64,000 nucleotides of DNA from Pelagicoccus sp. SDUM812002. Lineage in GTDB: Bacteria; Verrucomicrobiota; Verrucomicrobiia; Opitutales; Opitutaceae. The stretch covers positions 124,001 to 188,000 of the forward strand of contig NZ_JARXHX010000003.1 of assembly GCF_031127835.1 (NCBI RefSeq). The letters run 5' to 3'. This document shows positions 7,548 through 16,405 of the stretch, one piece after another; the first letter of the stretch is position 1, and each line of letters starts with the position of its first letter. Both the position numbers and the translations under genes were made by a program. The notes under the pieces are model-generated. The model did no database searches, was not told where the DNA came from, and saw only the letters and a list, made by a program, of their open reading frames with translations.

Positions 7548-9665
7548 ATGACGATACACCCCTTACTTACGCTCTTTCTACTGGTCACCTCGCTGACCCA
7601 AGCTGAGCCCGATCAAACAGCAATCGACCGAAAAGCGCTCGTCCATCGCCACAATCCAGGTCTCCAGACGGTCAACCCTTTATCTCCTTTCTCAGTGGGA
7701 AACGGAGCATTCGCATTCACTGCGGACATCACAGGGCTACAGAGCTTTCCCGAGCATTACGCTGAACACGGCATACCGCTCTCCGTTCAATCAGAGTGGG
7801 GCTGGCACAGTCTGCCCAATCCCAACGACTATCAAATTGAAGACACCTACAAAGACGTGGTCACTCAAGACCGCCTGGTGCCCTACCCAATTGATCAGTC
7901 CAGTCCCGCCGGACAATTCGGACGCTCAAATCCTCACCGACTCGGACTCGCCAATATCGGTTTCAAATTCTACCACGCTGACGGATCGACCGTAAACATT
8001 GATCGCATCCAATATGTCAATCAGACTCTGGATCTCTATACCGGACGCCTCACCAGCAGTTTCTCCATCGACGAAGTATCTGTCAAAGTCACGACAATCT
8101 GCCATCCAGGGAGTGATGCCATCAGCGTTTTAACAGAATCCCCACTTGTATCTAACGGGCAACTACACATACAGATCAACTTTCCTTACGGCAACCCCGG
8201 CTGGGGACTTCAGCCCGAAGACTGGGACAGCCCGAACAGCCACGTTTCCCAGCTCGAGGACCGTACTCCGGGCGAGGCGAGAATAAGCCGACAGCTCGAT
8301 CAAGACTCCTATCGAGTTCATCTCCGCTTCGACAAATCCGCTGACATCGAGGAGGCCGGAAAACATCATTTCCTCATCTCACCAAAAATAGGTTCCAGCC
8401 AAACCTTCGAGTTCACCGCACGATTCCTTCCGGGCGCAGACGACGACAACCTCCCTACTCCCAACCTGCCAGACGGCTTGACCCATTCCGAAGCTCATTG
8501 GAAGGAATTTTGGCAAAGCGGCGGAGTTATCGATCTATCGGCGAGCTCCGATCCACGAGCAAAAGAATTAGAGCGACGAATCGTGCTCTCCCAATACCTG
8601 ACTGCAATCCAATGTGGCGGACGTCTCCCGCCCCAAGAAACTGGTCTCACCGCCAACAGTTGGTACGGAAAGCCCCACCTCGAAATGCATTGGTGGCACG
8701 GCATTCACTTCGCCCTCTGGAACCGGTTGCCCTACCTCGAGAATACCCTTCCCTGGTATCAAGAGGTTCTCCCCAAAGCCAAGGAAATTGCCCAAACACA
8801 AGGATATCCCGGCGCCCGTTGGCCAAAGAATGTCGACGCCGCAGGAAACCAAGTGGCCTCCACGATCTCTCCTCTGCTGATTTGGCAGCAACCTCACCCC
8901 ATCTACTACGCTGAGCTCTGTTACCGTGCCCACCCAACTCTCGAGACGCTCCGCCGCTACGACGAGATCGTCCAACAAACCGCCACATTCATGGCCGCTT
9001 TTCCTCACCAAAATCCTGATACCGGCAATTTCGACCTCGGTCCACCCCTCATCCCCGCCCAAGAGAGCTACGACTATCGAACCACCAGCAATCCGCCGTT
9101 CGAGCTCGCGTATTGGAGATGGGGTCTTGAAACCGGCCAAAAATGGCGAGAACGACAAGGGCTCTCGCGCCATCCCAATTGGGACGATGTCCTCACGAAG
9201 CTCGCCCCGTATCCAATCTACGACGACCTCTACGCCACCGCCCAAGGCATGTGGAATCCCAAAGACCACCCCTCCGTCCTCGCGATCAAAGGCATGCTCC
9301 CTGGAAGTGAGGTCGACGACGAACGTCTCCGACGCACCCTGCGCCACGTCCTTAACACTTACGACTGGCAACATACCTGGGGCTGGGACTATCCCATGAT
9401 GGCCATGACCGCGGCCCGACTCGGCGAACCTGAACTCGCCATCCAGGCCCTCATGCTCGACGTTCAAAAGAACACCTACCTCCCCAACGGCCACAACTAC
9501 CAAAATGAGCGCCTCCGTCTTTACCTCCCCGGAAACGGAGGCTTGCTCGCAGCAGTCGCCATGATGGCCGCTGGTTGGGATGGAGCTTCAGACACTCAAG
9601 CCCCCGGGTTCCCTCAAGACGGCACTTGGCAGGTCAAATGGGAAGACCTGTCCCCCATGCCCTAG
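7548..9665 (+). CDS. Secreted six-hairpin (GH65/GH95-like) glycosidase
   Basis: 705 residues with a Sec signal peptide (first about 19 residues, cleaved after T-Q-A). Residues about 20-300 are a beta-sandwich with S-V-G-N-G-A-F-A-F-T, the opening motif of clan GH-L type enzymes. The remainder is an (alpha/alpha)6 barrel with a strongly conserved segment W-Y-G-K-P-H-L-E-M-H-W-W-H-G (about 370-383), Q-E-T-G-L, and a C-terminal L-P-G-N-G-G-L-L-A-A-V. From memory, near-identical architecture occurs in Bacteroidota proteins annotated as unclassified GH65-like; I cannot name the substrate. Acidic residues in the W-H-L-E-M and I-P-A-Q-E-S segments are candidate catalytic groups. It is 35 bp after the kinase pair and upstream of GH43, so it may act on a hemicellulose side chain. 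Fold fairly sure, specificity unknown. Confidence 0.7.
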   Translation: MTIHPLLTLFLLVTSLTQAEPDQTAIDRKALVHRHNPGLQTVNPLSPFSVGNGAFAFTADITGLQSFPEHYAEHGIPLSVQSEWGWHSLPNPNDYQIEDTYKDVVTQDRLVPYPIDQSSPAGQFGRSNPHRLGLANIGFKFYHADGSTVNIDRIQYVNQTLDLYTGRLTSSFSIDEVSVKVTTICHPGSDAISVLTESPLVSNGQLHIQINFPYGNPGWGLQPEDWDSPNSHVSQLEDRTPGEARISRQLDQDSYRVHLRFDKSADIEEAGKHHFLISPKIGSSQTFEFTARFLPGADDDNLPTPNLPDGLTHSEAHWKEFWQSGGVIDLSASSDPRAKELERRIVLSQYLTAIQCGGRLPPQETGLTANSWYGKPHLEMHWWHGIHFALWNRLPYLENTLPWYQEVLPKAKEIAQTQGYPGARWPKNVDAAGNQVASTISPLLIWQQPHPIYYAELCYRAHPTLETLRRYDEIVQQTATFMAAFPHQNPDTGNFDLGPPLIPAQESYDYRTTSNPPFELAYWRWGLETGQKWRERQGLSRHPNWDDVLTKLAPYPIYDDLYATAQGMWNPKDHPSVLAIKGMLPGSEVDDERLRRTLRHVLNTYDWQHTWGWDYPMMAMTAARLGEPELAIQALMLDVQKNTYLPNGHNYQNERLRLYLPGNGGLLAAVAMMAAGWDGASDTQAPGFPQDGTWQVKWEDLSPMP

Positions 9666-9747
9666 CCGAAGCCTTGGACAAACCGGTCTTTTGATGCTCG
9701 TTCTAATCGTGCACCGAATCGCAACCAACACCCAAGTAAAACTGCCT

Positions 9748-9765
9748 CTATAACCTTGGTTATAG
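9748..9765. promoter_or_regulatory. Perfect 8-bp-arm palindrome ahead of GH43
   Basis: CTATAACC-TT-GGTTATAG is a perfect inverted repeat in the 186-bp AT-rich gap between the six-hairpin glycosidase and the GH43 gene, about 86 bp before the GH43 start. Its size and two-base spacer fit a dimeric repressor/activator operator better than a terminator (weak stem, no T-run). The regulator is not identified. Confidence 0.35.
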
Positions 9766-9851
9766 GTCTATAAATTTACCAGCAAACTGTAGTTAAAGAC
9801 GCCTTTATCTAATTTACTTTCATCGGTCCTGAAGCTCCTCTCGAAGGCATC

Positions 9852-11534
9852 ATGATGAAATTTCTGACCATTGCGACCCTATCCCTATCCGTAACCACTA
9901 ACTACGCACTTGGAGCAGAGGAAGAGCCACCTGTTGCCTTTGACTGGTTCTCCTACGAGGGCAAGGACCCCGTCTTCGAAACGCCACCCCCGGAAGGACA
10001 ATTCCAGAACCCCATCCTCGCAGGCTTCTACCCCGACCCTACCTCCGTTCGCGTCGGCGACGACTTCTACGCAGTGAGCTCCAGCTTCACGTTCTTTCCC
10101 GGACTGCCGATTTTTCACAGCACGGACCTAGTTAATTGGAACCAGATCGGGCACATCCTAGATCGTCCGAGCCAGCTCACCGGCACCGAAGGTCTCGCCG
10201 CATCCCGCGCTATCTTCGCTCCAACCCTGCGCTACCACGACGGCGTTTTTTACCTCATATGCACCTCTGTCGATCGAATCGGGAACTTCTACGTGACCGC
10301 TACCGATCCTGCCGGACCTTGGTCTGATCCTATTTTGCTGCCTTGGATTGACGGCATAGATCCGTCCCTCTTCTTCGACGACGACGGACGCGTATGGGTC
10401 ACCCACAACGGACCGCCCCCAAACCGCGAATCACTCTACGAAGGCCACCGCGCTGTCTGGCTTTGGGAGATGGACATGGAAACCAACGAACCGATCGGCG
10501 AAGGAAAGATCATCATCAACGGCGGGGTAGATCTCTCGGCCCAGCCGGTCTGGATCGAAGCCCCGCACATCTTCAAGCGCGGCGATTGGTACTACCTAAC
10601 CTGTGCCGAAGGCGGTACGAGCATACAGCACTCACAGGTTATTTTCCGCACCAAGAGCCTCGACGAGGAGTGGGTGCCTTGGGACAACAACCCGATCCTC
10701 ACTCAACGCGACCTCCCAGCGGATCGCGAAAACCCTATCATCGCCGCGGGACACGCGGATTTCCTCGAGCTACCTAACGACGAATGGTGGGCCACATTCC
10801 TCGCTATCCGCCCTTACGAAGGCGGCTTTTACAACACCGGTCGCGAGATCTACATGCTACCCATCGAATGGACCGAAGACGGTTGGCCCATGATCCTCGA
10901 GCAGGGCGAAGAAATCCCTTGGCAGCTGGACAAGCCTAATCTGCCTCCATCAAAAGGGCCCAACACCCCCACTACCGGAAACTTCACCTGGCGAGACGAC
11001 TTCGATTCTCCAGAACTTGGATACGAATGGATGTATCTGCGCACACCAACCGAGAGGTGGCTGGAGATAGAAGACGGAAAGCTCGAAATCACTCCAAAGT
11101 CGGTGGAACTCTACGAACTTAAAAATCCATCTTGGATCTCGCGTCGCCAGCAGCACTCCACCTTCGACGCAGCTACTCAGTTCGAGGCTCCTCAGGATGG
11201 TGCATCCGCCGGCGTCGCCGCATTTATCCGCGAAGACCACTACTTCTACTGCGGCATCCGCTCGACCGAAGACGGCTACGAAGCCTTTCTCGAAAAAGCG
11301 GAAAATGGCGAACCGCAGACCGTCGCCTCCCACAAGCTCAGCGGCCTCAAGGCCGGCCAAAGCGTCACTCTCAGTATCAAAGGACGCGAAGCCGACATAT
11401 CCTTCTACATCAAGATGCCCGATGGCAAGAACATCACCGTAGCTGAAGATGAGGATGCCACCATCCTGACCACATCGCGGGCCTGGGGCTTCATTGGTGC
11501 CATGATGGGACCTTACGCTCGACTCGAAAAGTGA
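9852..11534 (+). CDS. Secreted GH43 beta-xylosidase / alpha-L-arabinofuranosidase
   Basis: 560 residues; signal peptide ends near residue 22. The GH43 five-bladed propeller fills about residues 48-355 and all three catalytic carboxylates are in place: Asp62 (general base, F-Y-P-D-P-T), Asp170 (pKa modulator, G-I-D-P-S) and Glu236 (general acid, W-I-E-A-P-H). The S-S-F-T-F-F-P-G-L-P-I-F-H-S-x-D-L-V-N-W stretch is typical of the xylosidase/arabinofuranosidase subfamilies (GH43_11/12). Residues about 370-560 form the companion beta-xylosidase C-terminal concanavalin-like domain, which shapes the active site. It releases xylose or arabinose from xylo-oligosaccharides outside the cytoplasm. Two ATGs in tandem (9852 and 9855) make the exact start ambiguous by one codon. 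Neighbours GH39 and CE6 support arabinoxylan use. Confidence 0.92.
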   Translation: MMKFLTIATLSLSVTTNYALGAEEEPPVAFDWFSYEGKDPVFETPPPEGQFQNPILAGFYPDPTSVRVGDDFYAVSSSFTFFPGLPIFHSTDLVNWNQIGHILDRPSQLTGTEGLAASRAIFAPTLRYHDGVFYLICTSVDRIGNFYVTATDPAGPWSDPILLPWIDGIDPSLFFDDDGRVWVTHNGPPPNRESLYEGHRAVWLWEMDMETNEPIGEGKIIINGGVDLSAQPVWIEAPHIFKRGDWYYLTCAEGGTSIQHSQVIFRTKSLDEEWVPWDNNPILTQRDLPADRENPIIAAGHADFLELPNDEWWATFLAIRPYEGGFYNTGREIYMLPIEWTEDGWPMILEQGEEIPWQLDKPNLPPSKGPNTPTTGNFTWRDDFDSPELGYEWMYLRTPTERWLEIEDGKLEITPKSVELYELKNPSWISRRQQHSTFDAATQFEAPQDGASAGVAAFIREDHYFYCGIRSTEDGYEAFLEKAENGEPQTVASHKLSGLKAGQSVTLSIKGREADISFYIKMPDGKNITVAEDEDATILTTSRAWGFIGAMMGPYARLEK

Positions 11535-11836
11535 CTCGAAGCAGCCATGAACATTCGGAGGCTCGTTTTGATCTCCTTGTTCATTGGCTGCCTTCCAGCT
11601 TTTCCGGCTACTGGCCGTTTAATTTTCATCAAACCGCCAGTATTCAATTCTTTGTGACGGCATCGTCATTCCCGATTTTAGTTCAACGCGTACCTTCGTG
11701 AATTTTAAGCCTTACGCTTTAGCCGCCTAACCGTTTTTTGTACGATTTCCGTCCGTCCCGAACAGGGCTACCTTTCAACCGCAACGAGTGCCATCTGCGG
11801 TCCCGGCTAGCAAGCGACACTACAACCCCACCCCCC
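11535..11836 (+). other. 302-bp gap with a stem-loop and a 36-codon leader-like reading frame
   Basis: Two things are visible. A stem-loop at 11610-11641 has arms ACTGGC/GCCAGT plus GTTT/AAAC around a 10-nt loop with one C-C mismatch. It has no long T-run, so it is a weak terminator or RNA-stability element. A reading frame at 11547-11657 encodes 36 residues starting M-N-I-R-R-L-V-L-I-S-L-F and resembling a signal peptide followed by a stop. It could be a remnant of a lost secreted protein or chance. The rest is AT-rich leader DNA for the GH39 gene. Confidence 0.35.
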
Positions 11837-13528
11837 ATGCGTATACTGTTAAGCTCGATGCTTCTCGCATTTCCCCTTTCCCTTCTCGCGAAGGACGCAG
11901 TGGAAGTTTCTGTAAAAGCTGACCAACCCCTCGGCGAACTAAGGCCTATTTGGAACTACTTCGGCGCCGACGAAGCAGGAACGGCCCTGACCGACGAAGG
12001 CCAGCATCTGATCAAGGAGCTAAACAAGCTCAGTGACGAGCACCCCATACGCATTCGCTTCCATCACCTTCTCACCAGCGGAGATGGCACCTTAGCCCTG
12101 AAGTGGTCGAGCACCAACGTCTACACCGAGGACGAAGACGGGAACCCGATCTACGACTGGACCCGACTCGACGCCATCATGGATACACTCACGCAACCGG
12201 GAATCCAACCATTCGTGCAAGCGAGCTTTATGCCACAGGCCCTTTCCTCGCAACCGGAACCCTACACGCCTACACTCACACAACGCGGCCTCCCCAAGGA
12301 CATGGTTTCGGGTGGAGCATTCTACCCGCCCAAAGACTACCAAAAATGGCAGGAGCTCATCCGAGCTTGGGCACAACACTCCGCCGATAGATACGGACTC
12401 GAAAACGCGTCTTCCTGGCTCTGGGAGCTTTGGAACGAACCGGAGTCACCTTACTTCAAAGGAACAACCGCAGAGTTCTGCAAAATGTATGACCATTTTG
12501 CATACGCTGTAAAATCAGTCCTGCCCAACGCTGCCGTGGGAGGTCCCCATGTCACGGATCCGGGTTGGAAGAACGGTGACGTATTTTTGAAGGCTTTTCT
12601 CGAACATTGCCGCTCCGGTGAGAACGACGCTACCGGCGAAATAGGAGCTCCGCTCGACTTCATTGCCTACCACGCCAAAGGCACGACTCGGATAGACGAG
12701 GAAGGGCACGTCGAAATGCACCTGCGAAACCAGCTCCGCACCATCGATACCTACAGCGGCATCATCGCATCCTTTCCCGAATACGCAGACTTGCCAGTCT
12801 ACCTGGGCGAGTCCGACCCGGAAGGCTGCGCAGGGTGTCCCGCGACTCTTGATCCCGAGCGCGACTACCGCCGTACCTCTCAGTTCGCCTCCTATACCGC
12901 CGCTTCCTTCCTCAGAAAGCAAGCGCTTGCGGCCCGTCACGGGGGCAACCTGCAGGGAGCCGTATCCTGGGCCTACACCTTTCACGACCAACCATGGTTC
13001 AACGGACTGAGAGCCCTCACGACAAACAAGGTCTCCCTGCCCGTATTCAACGCCTTCAAGCTATTCGCTCGACTCGGCCCCACCCAACTCCAAGCTACTT
13101 CCGATGGTATGCTGGAAACGGATACAATCATTTCCGATAGCGTCCGATCGGATCCAGACATCGGTGTCGTCGCCACCCGTTCCGCAGACGGCGCAGTGCA
13201 AATCTTACTCTGGAACTACCACGATGTTGCGAACGACTTTTCGAGCGAAACCGACATAGCGCTTTCCGTTTCTCACCTCGTGGATTCGAGCGAAACCGTC
13301 ACTGCCACAATCACCCGAATCGACGAGCACCACGGAAATGCCTACACGCTATGGCGTGCGCTGGGCGAGCCGCAGGATCCCAGCGAAGAAGAGATTGGGG
13401 CAATGCATGAGGCATCAGAACTGGTCAGGGAGCCATTCACACTCGAGCGCACAGATGAAGGCGATTTGCATGCAGAAGTCACTCTTCCGCGTCAGTCAGT
13501 CGTTCTCTTAGAAATTAACAGAAACTGA
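11837..13528 (+). CDS. Secreted GH39 beta-xylosidase-like glycosidase
   Basis: 563 residues from the ATG at 11837. An upstream in-frame TTG at 11738 would put 33 charged residues before the signal peptide, so it was rejected. The signal peptide ends after L-L-A. A TIM barrel with the GH39 pattern follows: acid/base Glu201 in W-E-L-W-N-E-P-E and nucleophile Glu325 in Y-L-G-E-S-D-P-E-G. The start of the mature protein (W-N-Y-F-G-A-D-E) and the substrate-binding R-F-H-H segment also match the family. A beta-sandwich C-terminal domain (about 440-563) is usual for GH39. GH39 enzymes are retaining beta-xylosidases; some hydrolyse other glycans. It lies between GH43 and a PQQ-type dehydrogenase, consistent with xylo-oligosaccharide breakdown. 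Confidence 0.88.
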   Translation: MRILLSSMLLAFPLSLLAKDAVEVSVKADQPLGELRPIWNYFGADEAGTALTDEGQHLIKELNKLSDEHPIRIRFHHLLTSGDGTLALKWSSTNVYTEDEDGNPIYDWTRLDAIMDTLTQPGIQPFVQASFMPQALSSQPEPYTPTLTQRGLPKDMVSGGAFYPPKDYQKWQELIRAWAQHSADRYGLENASSWLWELWNEPESPYFKGTTAEFCKMYDHFAYAVKSVLPNAAVGGPHVTDPGWKNGDVFLKAFLEHCRSGENDATGEIGAPLDFIAYHAKGTTRIDEEGHVEMHLRNQLRTIDTYSGIIASFPEYADLPVYLGESDPEGCAGCPATLDPERDYRRTSQFASYTAASFLRKQALAARHGGNLQGAVSWAYTFHDQPWFNGLRALTTNKVSLPVFNAFKLFARLGPTQLQATSDGMLETDTIISDSVRSDPDIGVVATRSADGAVQILLWNYHDVANDFSSETDIALSVSHLVDSSETVTATITRIDEHHGNAYTLWRALGEPQDPSEEEIGAMHEASELVREPFTLERTDEGDLHAEVTLPRQSVVLLEINRN

Positions 13529-13610
13529 GATCGCGAACACCCGACCACTTTCAGATATCATTCAGGATCCTTGATTAATCCACGAGGACCTATTTTTAAA
13601 ACAACGTTAG

Positions 13611-16307
13611 ATGCCTAAGACCAAACAACTTCACAGGCGAATTCTCGCCAAAACCTTCCAAAAGCACTTGCCGACCTGTCTCGCCATCGCAGCCACGCTC
13701 GCGTCTGCAGTCAGCCTTGAAGCTAAAGACGAGCGGCCTGATGCAGCCCGCTTTGCCAAGACAAGCCTTGCCGCCGGAGATTTCTATGAGCCAACGGAGA
13801 TGGCGATTCTTCCCAATCTCGACATACTCATAACCCAACGTCGCGGCGAGATCCTGCACTATGACCAAAGCGATGACGAAGTCTACCGAGTAGGTTTTCT
13901 CGATGTCTACCACTCTTCAGACGCTCCAGGAGTAAACGCGGAAGAGGGTCTGCTGGGTATCGCGGCCGATCCAGATTTCGAGAAAAACAACTTCATCTAC
14001 GTCTTCTACAGCCCGATCGACAAGGTCGTAAATCGCCTATCTCGTTTCGTATTCAAGGACAGGATACTCAATATGGAATCCGAGAAGGTGATCCTGGAAT
14101 TCGATTCCCAGCGCGACATTTGCTGCCATACGGGAGGTTCGCTCGCCTTCGGCCCCGATCGGCTTCTGTATCTATCGACCGGTGACAACTCCACACCTTT
14201 CAACGAGCGGGATGCGGAACACGTCACCAAGGGCTTCAGCCCCCTCAACGACCTACCGGACAAGCGCCAATATGACGCCCGACGCAGCGCCGGTAACACC
14301 AACGACCTTCGTGGCAAGATCATACGTATCCGCGTCCTGGAAGATGGGACCTACGAGATCCCTGAAGGCAACCTCTTCCCGGACACCCCTAACGCCCGTC
14401 CCGAGATCTACACCATGGGACACCGTAACCCCTACCGCATCTCCGTCGATCCAAAGACAGGAACGGTTTACTGGGGCGATGTCGGTCCGGACGCAACCCA
14501 AGACGACCCGCTACGTGGGCCAAGAGGCTACGACGAAATGAATCGCGCAACGGAAGCAGGAAACTACGGCTGGCCCCTCTTCGTGGGTGACAATTTTGCG
14601 TATCGCGATTTCGACTACGGTACCGGCGAAAGCGGCGAAACCTTCGACGCAGCCAACCCGATCAACGACTCGGCGCACAATACCGGACTGCGCCGGCTCC
14701 CGCCAGCCAAGGCTCCGTTCATCTGGTACCCCTACGCGGAATCGACTGAATTTCCGATGGTCGGCTCCGGCGGACGAAATGCCATGGCCGGACCTGTCTA
14801 CTACAAAGAATTCTACCCAGAGGACACGCGCTTGCCGGACTACTACGACGGAAAAGTCATCATGAGCGATTGGATTCGCAACTGGTTCATCGCCGTAGAA
14901 TTTAACGACGACGGATCGATAGCATCCGCCGAACCTTTCCTCGAAAACCTAGACTTTTCGGGAGCCATCGACACTGAGCTCGGTCCCGACGGACGTCTCT
15001 ACGTCCTCGAATACGGCTCTGGTTGGTTCCAGCGAAATCCAGATTCAGGGCTCTCGCGAATCGACTTCATCTCAGGAAATTTGCCTCCTAAAATCGAATC
15101 CGTGGAACTCGAAAAGACCTCCGGGAAAGTGCCTTTCACCATCAAGGCTAAGGCGGATGGAACCGACTACGAAGGCGAAGACCTACGCTATACCTGGCAG
15201 CTAGGAGACAAGACTTTCCCAATGACCGTAGCGAGCTTCTCCACCACCATCGACGAGCCTGGACGCTATGTGCTAAACGTCAGCGTGACCGACCCCGCTG
15301 GAGATAAAGGAACCACCCAACCCATTGAGATCTACGCCGGAAACGAACGACCAGAAGTCTCGATCACCGTGAAAGGCAACCAGTCCTTCTATTTCCTCGA
15401 ACAGCCCGTTTCCTACAAGGTCTCGCTCGAGGACGATTCGCCTATCAAGCCGGAAAACGCCTACGTTTCCGCGGCCATGAATCGCAATGCGCCTGAACCC
15501 ACCCTCGGTCACAAGCAGATGTCACGGGTCGAAGAAGGCGAAATCATCGTATCCGGTTCCGACTGTCGTGCCTGCCACAAGCCGGACGAACCCTCCATCG
15601 GCCCCTCGTACGCCCAGATCGCAGAGCGCTACGCCCACGACTCTCAAGCCATCGCCCACCTAACCAACAAGATCCTCAGAGGAGGAGGAGGCGTCTGGGG
15701 CGAGGTTCCCATGCCTGCCCACCCTGCCTTCAGCGAAAGCGATCTCGTCAAAGTCGTCGAATACGTTCGCTCCCATGCAACAGTCGAGAAGGAGCCCAGC
15801 CTACCGCTCCAAGGAACGATCGACCCGCAGGAGCTATCAACGAGCCGCTGGGACCGCATCCTCACCATCACCGCCAACTACACGGACTCCCCTGATTCCG
15901 AACTTGAGCCCTTGTCCCATTCCGCAAGCTTCTCGCTTCGTCCCAGCGCCCTTAACCGCTACGGACTCGACGATAGCGAAGGGTTCGAAAACGACGGGCC
16001 CGCTCTCGCGTACGCCGAAAGCAATGCGTACGTGAAACTGGAATCAATTCACCCGCGCGGCTTGAAGCACGTCGAAATCGTGCACGATCGCCCTGTTTCG
16101 TCAGCAGTCGAAGTCAGCGTCAGACTCGACTCCCCCGAAGGCGAGGAAATCGGCAAGGCCACCACCGACAGCGAGGCCACTCTCCTCGTCCCTCTCAAAG
16201 GGGCCAGAAAGGTTCGCGAGGCGCACGACCTCTATATCGTTTTCACCTTCGAAACCCAGCCAGAATCAGGGACGAAAATCCAAGCCGTCAATTTCCTATC
16301 GAAATAG
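13611..16307 (+). CDS. PQQ-type sugar dehydrogenase fused to PKD and cytochrome c
   Basis: 898 residues. A long N-region precedes a hydrophobic signal segment (about 22-38). Residues about 50-490 are a glucose/sorbosone dehydrogenase six-bladed propeller (G-L-L-G-I-A-x-D-P-x-F, H-T-G-G-S-L-A-F-G-P-D, G-H-R-N-P-Y-R-I, G-P-D-G-R-L-Y-V-L-E-Y-G). A PKD-like beta-sandwich follows (about 500-585), then a class I cytochrome c domain with C-R-A-C-H (Cys652, Cys655, His656) and a distal Met in V-P-M-P-A-H. The last 150 residues are an uncharacterised beta-rich domain. The expected role is periplasmic sugar oxidation with intramolecular electron transfer to haem and on to the respiratory chain. It sits inside a xylan-degradation cluster, so its donor may be a released sugar or oligosaccharide (inference). 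Confidence 0.85.
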   Translation: MPKTKQLHRRILAKTFQKHLPTCLAIAATLASAVSLEAKDERPDAARFAKTSLAAGDFYEPTEMAILPNLDILITQRRGEILHYDQSDDEVYRVGFLDVYHSSDAPGVNAEEGLLGIAADPDFEKNNFIYVFYSPIDKVVNRLSRFVFKDRILNMESEKVILEFDSQRDICCHTGGSLAFGPDRLLYLSTGDNSTPFNERDAEHVTKGFSPLNDLPDKRQYDARRSAGNTNDLRGKIIRIRVLEDGTYEIPEGNLFPDTPNARPEIYTMGHRNPYRISVDPKTGTVYWGDVGPDATQDDPLRGPRGYDEMNRATEAGNYGWPLFVGDNFAYRDFDYGTGESGETFDAANPINDSAHNTGLRRLPPAKAPFIWYPYAESTEFPMVGSGGRNAMAGPVYYKEFYPEDTRLPDYYDGKVIMSDWIRNWFIAVEFNDDGSIASAEPFLENLDFSGAIDTELGPDGRLYVLEYGSGWFQRNPDSGLSRIDFISGNLPPKIESVELEKTSGKVPFTIKAKADGTDYEGEDLRYTWQLGDKTFPMTVASFSTTIDEPGRYVLNVSVTDPAGDKGTTQPIEIYAGNERPEVSITVKGNQSFYFLEQPVSYKVSLEDDSPIKPENAYVSAAMNRNAPEPTLGHKQMSRVEEGEIIVSGSDCRACHKPDEPSIGPSYAQIAERYAHDSQAIAHLTNKILRGGGGVWGEVPMPAHPAFSESDLVKVVEYVRSHATVEKEPSLPLQGTIDPQELSTSRWDRILTITANYTDSPDSELEPLSHSASFSLRPSALNRYGLDDSEGFENDGPALAYAESNAYVKLESIHPRGLKHVEIVHDRPVSSAVEVSVRLDSPEGEEIGKATTDSEATLLVPLKGARKVREAHDLYIVFTFETQPESGTKIQAVNFLSK

Positions 16308-16333
16308 AACCAACCTCGAAAACAACTCTCACC

Positions 16334-16368
16334 GGCTCCCCGTATTTCTTTAGTGAATACGGGGAGCC
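16334..16368 (+). terminator. Perfect 13-bp stem-loop between the dehydrogenase and CE6 genes
   Basis: GGCTCCCCGTATT (16334-16346) is the exact reverse complement of 16356-16368, with a 9-nt loop. It lies in the 98-bp gap after the dehydrogenase stop. It is followed by ACCCC rather than a T-run, so it may act as a 3' RNA-stability hairpin or an inefficient terminator rather than a full intrinsic terminator. Confidence 0.6.
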
Positions 16369-16405
16369 ACCCCTTACGATTTAACCCACCATCCCCATAC
16401 GCCCC

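Noticed and set aside
8568-9503. 311-codon minus frame opposite the six-hairpin glycosidase
   Set aside because: Antisense shadow of a strongly conserved secreted protein; Val/Gly/Glu-rich composition with no known fold.
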